The notes beneath the pieces were generated by a model that worked only from the letters and a program-made list of their open reading frames with translations, ran no database searches and had not been told where the DNA came from. The translations under genes and the position numbers were made by a program. From JAWVEV01 sp033856535 (lineage in GTDB: Bacteria; Actinomycetota; Thermoleophilia; Miltoncostaeales; Miltoncostaeaceae): DNA of 7,528 bases. Positions 1 through 5,992 of the stretch are shown here, in pieces; positions within the stretch are counted from its first letter, which is position 1, and each line of letters starts with the position of its first letter. The stretch lies in contig JAWVEV010000213.1 in the NCBI GenBank assembly GCA_033856535.1, positions 1-7,528 on the forward strand, read 5' to 3'.

Positions 1-611
1 AGGACCCACACGCCGCGCCGGCCCGCGGCCATCGCCCGCGGGGATCCCGGCAGCCGCCGGCGCATCGCCAGGCGCCCCGCCCCCTCCTCGATCGCCACCA
101 GGCCCATCGGCGTCCGCGCCGAGGCCGGCTCGAAGCCCAGCCACACCCGTCCTCCCCCCACGGCGAGCCGCGACACGGCGCGGCGGCCCAGGTGGAACGC
201 GCCGCGCACCCGGAGCGTCCGCCGGTCGAGGCGCAGCAGCACCGACCGGGTTGGCTTGAGACCTCGGCTCCCGAGAACCCACAGCGACCGCTCGCCCACC
301 GCCAGATCGATCGCGTCCAGGCCGAGCGACCGGCGCGCCTCGACGCGCTCGCCGGCGACCCGGGCCACCTCGCCCCCGAAGGTCAGCGTCCAGGCCTCGC
401 CGCCGGCCGCCGCCACCGCCATCGGCTGCGCGCCCACGTCGACGACGCCCGCCACTCGCCCGTCCGCCACCCGCAGCAGCCCCCGGTCGGGGCTCGCCAC
501 CCAGGTGACGGCCTCACCGGCGGCGACCCCCGCGAACGGCCCCTTCGCCGCCGCCGGCGCGGCGCCGGCCGCCAGCAGCGCCACCAGCCCCGCCGCGAGC
601 GCCCGCCTCAT
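1..611 (-). CDS. Secreted beta-propeller-like protein (partial, runs off left edge)
   Basis: Third gene of the sigma-factor operon; 203 codons are visible and the C-terminus is missing. The start ATG (611-609) shares four bases with the TGA of the upstream gene (ATGA), which fixes the start and suggests translational coupling; no strong Shine-Dalgarno sequence is seen. Residues 1-22 form a signal peptide (MRRALAAGLVALLAAG, then an APAAA-K cleavage-like site), so the product is probably exported. The mature part has evenly spaced Gly-rich/Trp motifs with Trp at about 37, 74, 111, 157 and 202 (for example GERSLWVLGS and GGGRVWLGF), each followed by short beta-type stretches. Such a repeat of about 37-46 residues is typical of YVTN/Vgb/NHL-like beta-propellers. 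No catalytic residues can be named. The role is unknown; its position suggests work with the membrane propeller protein, for instance as an extracytoplasmic sensor or binding partner. Confidence 0.75.
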   Translation of the reverse strand, partial: MRRALAAGLVALLAAGAAPAAAKGPFAGVAAGEAVTWVASPDRGLLRVADGRVAGVVDVGAQPMAVAAAGGEAWTLTFGGEVARVAGERVEARRSLGLDAIDLAVGERSLWVLGSRGLKPTRSVLLRLDRRTLRVRGAFHLGRRAVSRLAVGGGRVWLGFEPASARTPMGLVAIEEGAGRLAMRRRLPGSPRAMAAGRRGVWV

Positions 612-1786
612 CGCGTCGAGAGCGCCACCGGCGCCCCGGTCGGCGCCGGCACCCGCAGCAGCACGCGCGTCGGCGCGAGCGCCGCCTCGCCCGACGGCAG
701 GTCCGCCTCCCAGACCTGCACCCCCCGGCCGGTCCGCACCGCCGCCACCACCCGGTCGTCGCCGAGCGGGGCCAGGGCCGCCAACCCCGCCGCCGGCGCC
801 TGCGCGCTCGGCTTCCCGACCCCCATCGCGCCGGCGAACACCCGCCAGAGACGTGCGCCGCTCGGGTCGGACGGGTCCGCCCCGCCCACCAGGAGCTCCT
901 GCGACGTCCCCCAGGCGAGCGCCGCGAGCGCGGTCCGGCGCCCGCCGAGCGGCACCCACCCTCCGCTCGCCTCATCGCCGCGCACGCTCACCGCAAGGCC
1001 GCCCTCGGCCCGCGCCAGCGCCAGCCGCTCGCCGTCGGGCGCGAAGGCCACCGCGGAGACCCTGCCCGGCGGGGCGTCGACCTCGCGGGACGCCAGCCCC
1101 GGATAGTCCGCGACGCGCGGCCGTCCGTCGGCGCCCACGTAGGCGATCGCGTGCGTGTCCGCCCGCCACGAGGGCCGAGCCCGGCCGACGTCGGCGTCCA
1201 CCAGCTGGTCGTTGCGGCCGTTCCCCTCGATGACGCGCAGCTCGTTCCGCTCGCCGCGCCGCACCACGTAGGCGACGACGATCGGGTTCGGCGCCCAGGC
1301 GGCGGCCACCACCCGCCCGCCGGTCGGGTGCGACCAGGCCTCGCGCCCGTCGGGCGCCATCGCCACCAGGGAGCCGCCGATCCCGACCGCCGCGTAGAGC
1401 GCGCTCGGCGAGAGCTCGGCCGCGCTCACCGCCAGCCCCTGCACGCCGAGGCCGGACCGCGTGCCGAGCCAGAGCCGGTCCCCCGCGACCAGCGCGACCC
1501 CGTCCAGCCCGGCCGGCACCCGCACCGGGCCGGGGGCCGGCGCGGCGGCCGGCTCCTTCGGCGGCCCGATCCGCACGTCGAGGTTGTCCGTGGCGGCCAG
1601 CGCGGCGCCGGCCGCACAGGCGCCGATCGCGAGCGACGCCGCGACGACCACCCAGCGCGGCCGGGCCGGGCGCTGGCGGGCCCGCAGCGCCTCCAGGACC
1701 GCCCGCTCGACGCGCCGGCGCGACTCCTCGGGGGGATCGGGCAGCTGGTGCCGGAGGTCGCGGAGCCGCCGCTCCAGGTCATCCAC
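608..1786 (-). CDS. Single-pass membrane protein with periplasmic propeller-like domain; putative anti-sigma partner
   Basis: This 392-residue protein starts at a GTG that overlaps the end of the sigma-factor gene by 8 bases. A GGAGG sequence lies six bases upstream, so the start is well supported. Residues 1-43 are charged and helical (MDDLERRLRDLRHQLPD...), followed by one hydrophobic segment at about 45-65 (VVVAASLAIGACAAGAALAA). The remaining 325 or so residues are extracytoplasmic and contain PD40/WD40-like blade motifs, such as PSWRADTHAIAYVGADG, VAFAPDGERLALA and LAWGTSQELLVGG. This layout, encoded right after an ECF sigma factor, is that of an anti-sigma factor. However, the N-terminal part has no zinc-type HxxxCxxC motif, so the anti-sigma role is inferred from position and topology alone. 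It could instead be a sensor or lipoprotein-like propeller without sigma-binding activity. Confidence 0.8.
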   Translation of the reverse strand: MDDLERRLRDLRHQLPDPPEESRRRVERAVLEALRARQRPARPRWVVVAASLAIGACAAGAALAATDNLDVRIGPPKEPAAAPAPGPVRVPAGLDGVALVAGDRLWLGTRSGLGVQGLAVSAAELSPSALYAAVGIGGSLVAMAPDGREAWSHPTGGRVVAAAWAPNPIVVAYVVRRGERNELRVIEGNGRNDQLVDADVGRARPSWRADTHAIAYVGADGRPRVADYPGLASREVDAPPGRVSAVAFAPDGERLALARAEGGLAVSVRGDEASGGWVPLGGRRTALAALAWGTSQELLVGGADPSDPSGARLWRVFAGAMGVGKPSAQAPAAGLAALAPLGDDRVVAAVRTGRGVQVWEADLPSGEAALAPTRVLLRVPAPTGAPVALSTR

Positions 1787-2426
1787 CGTCGGCCTCCAGT
1801 CGGGCGCGCAGCTCGGCCAGGGCGCGGCCGAGACGCGAGTTCACGGTGCCCACAGGGATCCCGAGCATCTCGGCGATCTCCGGGGGGCGGTAGTCGAGCA
1901 GGTAGCGGAGGACCACGACCGCGCGCCGATCGGGGTCGAGCGCGGCCAGCGCGCGCAGGGCCGCCGGGTCCCCGCCCTCGTCGCCCCGGTCCGGGCCCGC
2001 CGGCCCCTCGCCGAGGGCGTCGAGGCCCACCAGCCGGCGCTCGCGGCGCAGCAGGTCGAGCGCCCGGTTGACCACGATCCGGTGCAGCCAGGGCGCGAAC
2101 GGCCGGCGCGCGTCGAAGCCCGCCAGGCCGGCGAAGGCGCGCTCGAAGGCGTCCTGGGCCACGTCGTCGGCGCTCGCCGCGCTCCCGGTCACCCCCAGGG
2201 CCGCGCGGTGCGCCGCCGGCCAGTGGCGGGCGACCAGGGCCGCGGCCGCGTCGCGCGAGCCGCGCTGCGCCCGCCGCACCAGCCTGGCGTCGCTCGGACC
2301 CCTCTCCACCCCCGCCCGCCGCCCGTCGTCGTGGCGCGCCGTCGCCGGCCCCCCGCCGCCCCCCTCCGCGGGGACGGCGCGCGTCCTGATGTCCACGGTA
2401 CGGCCGGCGGCGCGCTCCATACTCAC
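1779..2426 (-). CDS. ECF-type RNA polymerase sigma-70 family sigma factor
   Basis: Group 4 (ECF) sigma factor directing RNA polymerase to a small regulon. Region 2 spans about residues 46-130 (SDARLVRRAQ..., then DDVAQDAFERAF, PWLHRIVVNRALDLLRR). A linker of about 25 residues follows, then region 4 at about 155-210, with LDPDRRAVVVLRYL and the helix-turn-helix PPEIAEMLGIPVGTVNSRL. No C-terminal extension is present, so it is the minimal two-domain form. The longest reading starts at GTG 2426 (ATG 2420 is six bases inside) and gives an unusual Gly-rich N-terminal extension of about 44 residues. GTG 2309 would give a standard-length protein starting VERGPSDARLV and is a serious alternative. The gene is divergent from the ABC exporter and overlaps the membrane propeller gene by 8 bases, as expected for a sigma/anti-sigma operon. 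Confidence 0.9.
   Translation of the reverse strand: MSMERAAGRTVDIRTRAVPAEGGGGGPATARHDDGRRAGVERGPSDARLVRRAQRGSRDAAAALVARHWPAAHRAALGVTGSAASADDVAQDAFERAFAGLAGFDARRPFAPWLHRIVVNRALDLLRRERRLVGLDALGEGPAGPDRGDEGGDPAALRALAALDPDRRAVVVLRYLLDYRPPEIAEMLGIPVGTVNSRLGRALAELRARLEADGG
1793..1797 (-). promoter_or_regulatory. Shine-Dalgarno sequence deciding the GTG start of the membrane propeller gene
   Basis: On the minus strand, GGAGG lies six bases before the GTG at 1786, inside the last codons of the sigma-factor gene. It is a perfect anti-16S match at normal spacing. It selects the GTG over the out-of-frame ATG at 1782 and allows the second gene to be translated independently. Confidence 0.75.
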
Positions 2427-2460
2427 CCATACGCGCGGACGTGCGCATTCCGTCCCGCGC

Positions 2461-2475
2461 TACCCTGGCCCGTCG
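2461..2475 (+). promoter_or_regulatory. Probable leaderless promoter of the ABC-2 exporter operon
   Basis: A TACCCT -10 box (TAnnnT type) at 2461-2466 ends eight bases before the GTG start at 2475, and CCCGT lies between them. A transcript begun 7-9 bases after the box would start at or next to the start codon, so the mRNA is probably leaderless. No convincing -35 box was found at 17-18 bases; the best GAC-containing sequence (2436-2441) is 19 bases away. The call rests on position and on resemblance to the -10 regions of three other genes in the window. Confidence 0.5.
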
Positions 2476-3221
2476 TGACCTCGCACCCCCTCCCCGCCCT
2501 GCTCGCCCAGGGCGTCGTCAAGCGCTACGGCGAGAGCGGGGTCGAGGCGCTCGACGGGCTCGACCTCGAGGTGCCCCAGGGATCCTTCTTCGGCCTGCTC
2601 GGGCCGAACGGCGCCGGCAAGACCACCCTGATCCGCAGCGTGGTCGGCCTGACCAAGCCCACCGCCGGCCGCATCGAGGTCTTCGGGGTCCCCGCCTGGG
2701 GCGCGCGCGGGCCCGAGACCCGCACCTGGATCGGCTACGCGCCGCAGGACGTCGCGCTCGACCGCTTCGTCTCGGTGCAGGACCTGCTGCGGTACCACGG
2801 GCGCTACTTCGGCATGACCCGGGCCGACGCGGCGCAGCGCACGCGGGAGATGCTCGAGGCCTTCGACCTGACCCAGAAGCGGCGCAGCTACGCGAACCTG
2901 CTCTCGGGCGGCATGCGGCGGCGGCTGCTGCTCGCCCGCGCGCTACTCCACCGCCCGCGGCTGGTGATCCTGGACGAGCCCACCGCCGGCGTCGACCTGG
3001 AGCTGCGCCAGGACCTCTGGGCGTACATCCGCCGGCTGCACGGCGAGGGCACCACGATCCTCCTCACCACGCACTACATCGAGGAGGCCGAGGCGCTCTG
3101 CGAGCGGGTGGCCTTCATCCGCGGCGGGCGGATCGCGGCCGAGGGATCGCCCGACGAGCTGCGCGAGCGCTTCGACGCGACCCGGCTGGAGGAGGTCTAC
3201 CTCCAGGTGGTGGGCCGGTGA
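2475..3221 (+). CDS. ABC-2 type exporter ATP-binding protein (YadG/DrrA/NodI-like)
   Basis: This 248-residue ATPase would power the permease encoded next. It has a complete nucleotide-binding domain: Walker A GPNGAGKT at 43-50, Q-loop Gln91, signature LSGGM at 143-147, Walker B LVILDE at 163-168 and switch His200. The stretches LSGGMRRRLLLARALLH, DEPTAGVDLELR and LLTTHYIEEAEALC closely resemble E. coli YadG, so I place it in the YadG-like group of ABC-2 exporters. The substrate is unknown; family members export drugs, lipids or polysaccharides. The GTG at 2475 is chosen because homology begins soon after it and a -10 box sits just upstream. The open frame continues far upstream, but only as antisense of the sigma operon. 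The stop overlaps the permease start by four bases. Confidence 0.93.
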   Translation: MTSHPLPALLAQGVVKRYGESGVEALDGLDLEVPQGSFFGLLGPNGAGKTTLIRSVVGLTKPTAGRIEVFGVPAWGARGPETRTWIGYAPQDVALDRFVSVQDLLRYHGRYFGMTRADAAQRTREMLEAFDLTQKRRSYANLLSGGMRRRLLLARALLHRPRLVILDEPTAGVDLELRQDLWAYIRRLHGEGTTILLTTHYIEEAEALCERVAFIRGGRIAAEGSPDELRERFDATRLEEVYLQVVGR

Positions 3222-4027
3222 GGGCGCCCGATCTCGCGCCCGGGACCCCGCCCGACATCCGCACGGTCCAGTGGCGGGGGGTCACGGCGCTGACCGAGCG
3301 CGAGGTGGCCCGCATGCTGCGCCTCTGGCGCCAGACCGTCGCGCCCCACGTGGCCAGCGCCGTGCTCTTCATCGTGGTCTTCGGGGTCGCCCTCGGCAGC
3401 CGCATCAGCAGCATCGACGGCATCGCCTACGACACCTTCATCATCCCCGGGCTGACGCTGATGGGCGTGTCGACCGCCGCCTTCGCGAACAACGCCAGCT
3501 CGCTCTTCCAGGCGCGCAGCGACGGGTTCATCGAGGACCCCGCGAGCAGCCCCATGTCGGCGGCGCAGCTCACGGTCGGCTACCTCGCGGGCGGCCTGGC
3601 GCGCGGCCTGCTGATCGGCATCGGGACCCTGGTCGCCGTGCGGATCTTCGTCGACTTCCCGATGGCCCACCCGCTCTACCTGGCCGTCGTGCTGGTCGCG
3701 TCGTCGCTGGCCTTCGCGGCGCTCGGCACGGTGGTCGGCCTCTGCTCCAAGAGCTTCGAGGCGCAGGCCTTCGTGGGGAACCTGGTGATCCAGCCGCTGG
3801 TCTTCCTGGGCGGTGTCTTCTACTCGATCGCCAACCTGAGCGAGCCGTGGCGCTCGATCAGCCACGCCGACCCGATCTTCTACGCGGTCTGCGCCGCCCG
3901 CCACGGGATGCTCGGCAGCGCCGAGGTCGACCCGTGGCTCGCGCTGGGGATCACCGTCGCCCTTTCCGCCGTCCTGGTGGCGTGGGCTGGCGCCCTCTTC
4001 GCCCGGGGCACCGGAGTCCGCACCTAA
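3218..4027 (+). CDS. ABC-2 type exporter permease (YadH/NodJ/DrrB-like)
   Basis: This 269-residue integral membrane protein is the channel subunit for the ATPase just upstream. The GTG start lies within GTGAGG, so its first bases overlap the ATPase stop (GTGA); this tight coupling suits one-to-one subunit production. Hydrophobic segments fall at about 43-62, 73-95, 118-145, 152-176, 185-204 and 239-262, the six helices of ABC-2 permeases. LRLWRQTVAPHVASAVLF, IPGLTLMGVSTAAFANNASS, GGVFYSIANL and HADPIFYAVCAARHGMLG correspond well, from memory, to E. coli YadH. The length is normal and no key part is missing. The transported molecule cannot be told from the sequence. Confidence 0.92.
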   Translation: MRAPDLAPGTPPDIRTVQWRGVTALTEREVARMLRLWRQTVAPHVASAVLFIVVFGVALGSRISSIDGIAYDTFIIPGLTLMGVSTAAFANNASSLFQARSDGFIEDPASSPMSAAQLTVGYLAGGLARGLLIGIGTLVAVRIFVDFPMAHPLYLAVVLVASSLAFAALGTVVGLCSKSFEAQAFVGNLVIQPLVFLGGVFYSIANLSEPWRSISHADPIFYAVCAARHGMLGSAEVDPWLALGITVALSAVLVAWAGALFARGTGVRT

Positions 4028-4042
4028 ATCGGCGTGGTACCG

Positions 4043-4065
4043 GGCCGGTCGCTTCGCGTCCGGCC
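4043..4065. terminator. GC-rich hairpin between convergent genes, possible bidirectional terminator
   Basis: GGCCGG (4043-4048) pairs with CCGGCC (4060-4065). Inside, after a T:T mismatch, CGC (4050-4052) pairs with GCG (4056-4058) around a TTC loop. The hairpin starts 15 bases after the permease TAA and directly abuts the lipoprotein TAG on the other strand. On the plus strand it is followed by TATTTCCC, a weak T-run; the minus side has no T-run. Its place between convergent genes supports a terminator, but strength in either direction is uncertain. Confidence 0.5.
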
Positions 4066-5138
4066 TATTTCCCGGACTCGCCGATCTCGCTCGCTCGGAT
4101 TCCGAGCCCTCCATAGGTGCTCTCCAGCGCCCTCGTCACCGTTGCGCCCATGCCCTTCGTCGGGCCCGTCGTGATGTCGAATGCCTCCAGCGCCGTTCGT
4201 GCCGCCGCCTCGTCCACGTCGGCGACCAGGGGGGCGATCACCCGGTAGTAGGCCAGGCCCTCGGCCTGCTCGACCCGGGCCGCCGGCACGTCGCCCTCGG
4301 CCAGGGCGGCGTCGGACCCCGCCGCGTACCTCAGCGCGGCCCGCACGTAGGTGATCAGGATCTGGCGGACGATCTCGTCGTCGGCCGCCTTCAGGGCGCC
4401 GGCGTCGGCGGCGGCGGCCGCCGCCCGGGCGGCGCGCATCCGGGCGAGGATCGTCCGGTTCAGCGCGCGGCCGGCGCGGACGTCGGCCCCGAGCCGCTGC
4501 GCGGTCGAGAACGGGGCGCCGGTCGGGTTCTCGCCGTGGTAGAGCGCCCAAGCCTGGTCGACGTCGTGCGGCGCGCCGTCGGCCGGGTCGGTCCGGTCGG
4601 CGGCCACCTTCGCCTCGGCGGAGATCAGCGCGTGGATGACCGAGGCGACCATCACGCCGTCGCGGATGCCCTTCTGGATCGCCTGCCTGCGGACGTCGTC
4701 CGAGGCGCCGTCGAACGGCCCGGTCGCGGTCAGCGCCTGGCGGACGAAGGTGTCCAGCCAGCGCGGGTCCTCGTAGAACGCCGCGAAGTCGGTCCAGATC
4801 GGCTCGTCGCGGTCGGCCGCCGCCAGGGCCCGCAGGGTCAGGTCCGATCCGCCGTCCTCGGGTGCGCCGGCCCCCTCGGCGTAGATCTCGTCGATGGCGC
4901 CGGCGTCGAGGTCGTCGGCCTCGAGCAGCTCGTCGATCGCGACCATGTCGCCCGACAGGCCCGCCGTCGCGGCGACGTCGGACCCCGGCCGGTAGCCGCC
5001 GAGGTCGCGGGGCGGGGCCGCCTCGGTCGCGGTGGACGCGCCGCTCGGCGTGTCCGAGCAGGCGCTGGCGCCGAGCCCGAGCGCGACCGCCACGAGGGCG
5101 ATCGGCGCGACCGCGCGCCGCGTGCGGGCAAGGGCCAT
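4065..5138 (-). CDS. FEA1-like (low-iron-inducible periplasmic protein family) lipoprotein
   Basis: This 357-residue exported lipoprotein has a basic N-terminus, a hydrophobic stretch (APIALVAVALGLG) and a lipobox-like ASAC with Cys27, so it should be anchored outside the cytoplasmic membrane. The rest is mostly helical and soluble. Segments such as RRQAIQKGIRDGVMVASVIHAL, GAPHDVDQAWALYHGE and the later EGLAYYRVIAPLV recall the FEA1 family, known from algal iron assimilation and found in some bacteria and archaea. This assignment is from memory of the family pattern and is not certain. It is not imelysin: the GxHxxE motif is missing. ATG 5138 is chosen over the upstream GTG 5177 because the signal sequence begins there and a -35/-10 pair lies just before it. 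Divergence from a DtxR-family regulator and closeness to an FbpC-type ATPase support a role in metal, probably iron, capture. Confidence 0.7.
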   Translation of the reverse strand: MALARTRRAVAPIALVAVALGLGASACSDTPSGASTATEAAPPRDLGGYRPGSDVAATAGLSGDMVAIDELLEADDLDAGAIDEIYAEGAGAPEDGGSDLTLRALAAADRDEPIWTDFAAFYEDPRWLDTFVRQALTATGPFDGASDDVRRQAIQKGIRDGVMVASVIHALISAEAKVAADRTDPADGAPHDVDQAWALYHGENPTGAPFSTAQRLGADVRAGRALNRTILARMRAARAAAAAADAGALKAADDEIVRQILITYVRAALRYAAGSDAALAEGDVPAARVEQAEGLAYYRVIAPLVADVDEAAARTALEAFDITTGPTKGMGATVTRALESTYGGLGIRASEIGESGK

Positions 5139-5148
5139 CGGGTCGGGC

Positions 5149-5177
5149 AGCCTACTCACCCGCCGCGGTCCGGCCAA
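5149..5177 (-). promoter_or_regulatory. Promoter of the FEA1-like lipoprotein gene
   Basis: On the minus strand, a -35 box TTGGCC (5177-5172; four of six bases match TTGACA) is separated by 17 bases from a -10 box TAGGCT (5154-5149). The ATG follows ten bases later, giving little or no untranslated leader. The -10 region runs into CCCGA as at other starts here. AGGCTGCCCGA across the -10 is nearly repeated at the FbpC gene promoter. Confidence 0.6.
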
Positions 5178-5184
5178 ACGCCGG
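5170..5184. promoter_or_regulatory. Dyad in the divergent promoter region, weak operator candidate
   Basis: CCGGC (5170-5174) and GCCGG (5180-5184) form an inverted repeat around CAAAC, lying over the -35 box of the lipoprotein promoter and 18 bases from the regulator's -35 box. The location suits an operator, but short GC dyads are common in DNA this rich in GC and it does not match the AT-rich DtxR/IdeR consensus. A weak candidate only. Confidence 0.2.
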
Positions 5185-5202
5185 TCCCCAGGAACGGGCG
5201 CC

Positions 5203-5231
5203 GTGACCGCCGTAGGTCCGCCCGCTAGGAT
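5203..5231 (+). promoter_or_regulatory. Promoter of the DtxR-family regulator gene
   Basis: A -35 box GTGACC (5203-5208; four of six match TTGACA) and a -10 box TAGGAT (5226-5231) are spaced 17 bases apart. The ATG at 5241 follows nine bases after the -10 with CCCGT between, so the transcript is leaderless or nearly so. The promoter faces away from that of the lipoprotein gene, and the two -35 boxes are only 25 bases apart, so one bound regulator could act on both. Confidence 0.6.
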
Positions 5232-5240
5232 CCCGTCCGG

Positions 5241-5930
5241 ATGTCACGGGCTCACACGCACTCGGTGGACGACTACCTCGAGGCGATCTACTTCCTGGCG
5301 ACGCCGATCGGGGAATACGGCCCGGTCGTGAAGGAGGCCCCCGTGCCGGCGGCCCGCGTGGCCGAGATGCTCCACGTCACGCCGCCCACCGCCAGCGAGA
5401 TGCTCAAGCGGCTCGAGGCCGAGGGCCTCATCGAGCGCGGCCCGCGCAAGGGCCCCCTGCTCACCGGCCGCGGTCGCGCGGAGGCCGAGCGGGTCGTGCG
5501 CCACCACCGCATCATCGAGCGCTTCCTGACCGACTTCATGGGCTACACGCCGGCCGAGTCGCACGTGCACGCCGACGAGATCGGCGACGCCTTCACCGAC
5601 GACATGGTGGAGCGCCTGGCGAACCAGCTCGGCCACCCCGAGCGCTGCCCGCACGGCTGGCCGGTCGACCCCACGCACGAGCGCGAGGAGAACCGGGACC
5701 TGCGCGCGTTGTCGGAGCTCGAGGCCGGCGCCTCGGCGACGATCATGCGCTTGGCCGAGCACGACGGCGAGCTGCTGCACTGGTTCTACGAGCAGGGCCT
5801 GGTGCCGGGGACGAAGGTTTTCTTGGAGCGCGTCGACACCGCCGCCGGCCAGCTCACGCTGGACCTCTCAGGCGAGCATCGGGCCATCGGCGAGAAGGCC
5901 GCCGCGGGCCTGTACGTCCTCCCGGACTAA
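5241..5930 (+). CDS. DtxR/MntR/IdeR-family metal-dependent transcriptional regulator
   Basis: This 229-residue regulator has the family's three-part layout. Residues 8-75 form a winged helix-turn-helix (SVDDYLEAIYFL; recognition part TPPTASEMLKRLEAEGLIE). A dimerisation and metal-binding region follows at about 80-145 (RHHRIIERFLTDFMGY). A C-terminal FeoA/SH3-like domain lies at about 157-229 (HWFYEQGLVPGTKV, IGEKAAAGLYV). Members bind Fe(II) or Mn(II) and repress metal-uptake genes. Compared with MntR, Asp11, Glu14 and His88 or His89 keep the places of Asp8, Glu11 and His77. The usual E/C-x2-E-H helix is replaced by DEIGD (112-116), so two expected ligands appear to be Gly115 and Asp116. CPH (136-138) may offer other ligands. 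It is divergent from the FEA1-like lipoprotein and upstream of the FbpC-like ATPase, its likely targets. Confidence 0.9.
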   Translation: MSRAHTHSVDDYLEAIYFLATPIGEYGPVVKEAPVPAARVAEMLHVTPPTASEMLKRLEAEGLIERGPRKGPLLTGRGRAEAERVVRHHRIIERFLTDFMGYTPAESHVHADEIGDAFTDDMVERLANQLGHPERCPHGWPVDPTHEREENRDLRALSELEAGASATIMRLAEHDGELLHWFYEQGLVPGTKVFLERVDTAAGQLTLDLSGEHRAIGEKAAAGLYVLPD

Positions 5931-5943
5931 CCCCGCCCGTCCC

Positions 5944-5964
5944 GGAGGCGCGCCCGCCGCCTCC
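5944..5964 (+). terminator. Stem-loop after the regulator gene, possible terminator
   Basis: GGAGGCG (5944-5950) and CGCCTCC (5958-5964) form a perfect seven-base stem with a seven-base loop, 13 bases after the regulator's stop. Only scattered Ts follow, so it is not a classic rho-independent terminator. Together with a separate -10 box before the next gene, it suggests that the regulator and ATPase genes are at least partly transcribed apart. Confidence 0.4.
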
Positions 5965-5992
5965 TCGCTCTCGCCGTTCCCGCCGGCGCGGG

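Noticed and set aside
192..2071. Long plus-strand open frames opposite the sigma operon (192-1106, 256-1233, 1151-2071)
   Set aside because: They are antisense to three well-supported minus-strand genes, have Arg/Pro/Ala-rich low-complexity translations and match no family. High GC content makes stops rare in such shadow frames.
1426..2448. Minus-strand open frame of 340 residues overlapping the sigma factor in another frame
   Set aside because: The translation is Gly/Arg-rich with no recognisable domain, whereas the sigma frame on the same bases shows clear regions 2 and 4.
1461..2474. A 338-residue N-terminal extension of the ABC-2 ATPase (open frame from 1461)
   Set aside because: The stretch is antisense to the sigma and membrane-propeller genes. 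ATPase homology begins only after GTG 2475, where a -10 box also sits.
2441..3217. Long N-terminal extension of the permease frame from 2441
   Set aside because: It is the ATPase gene read in another frame. The permease proper starts at GTG 3218 with a GTGA overlap.
3197..4116. Open frames on both strands across the permease (3197-4114 minus, 3271-4116 plus)
   Set aside because: Their translations are His/Arg/Asp-rich without domains, while the accepted frame gives six hydrophobic helices and ABC-2 motifs.
4065..5138. Imelysin or EfeO-type iron-uptake protein as identity of the lipoprotein
   Set aside because: The imelysin GxHxxE motif is missing (the nearest text is VIHALISAE), and no cupredoxin or EfeO-type pattern is seen; the FEA1-like pattern fits better.
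4536..5228. Plus-strand 230-residue open frame opposite the lipoprotein
   Set aside because: It is a shadow of the lipoprotein gene. The minus-strand frame has a signal sequence, lipobox and promoter.
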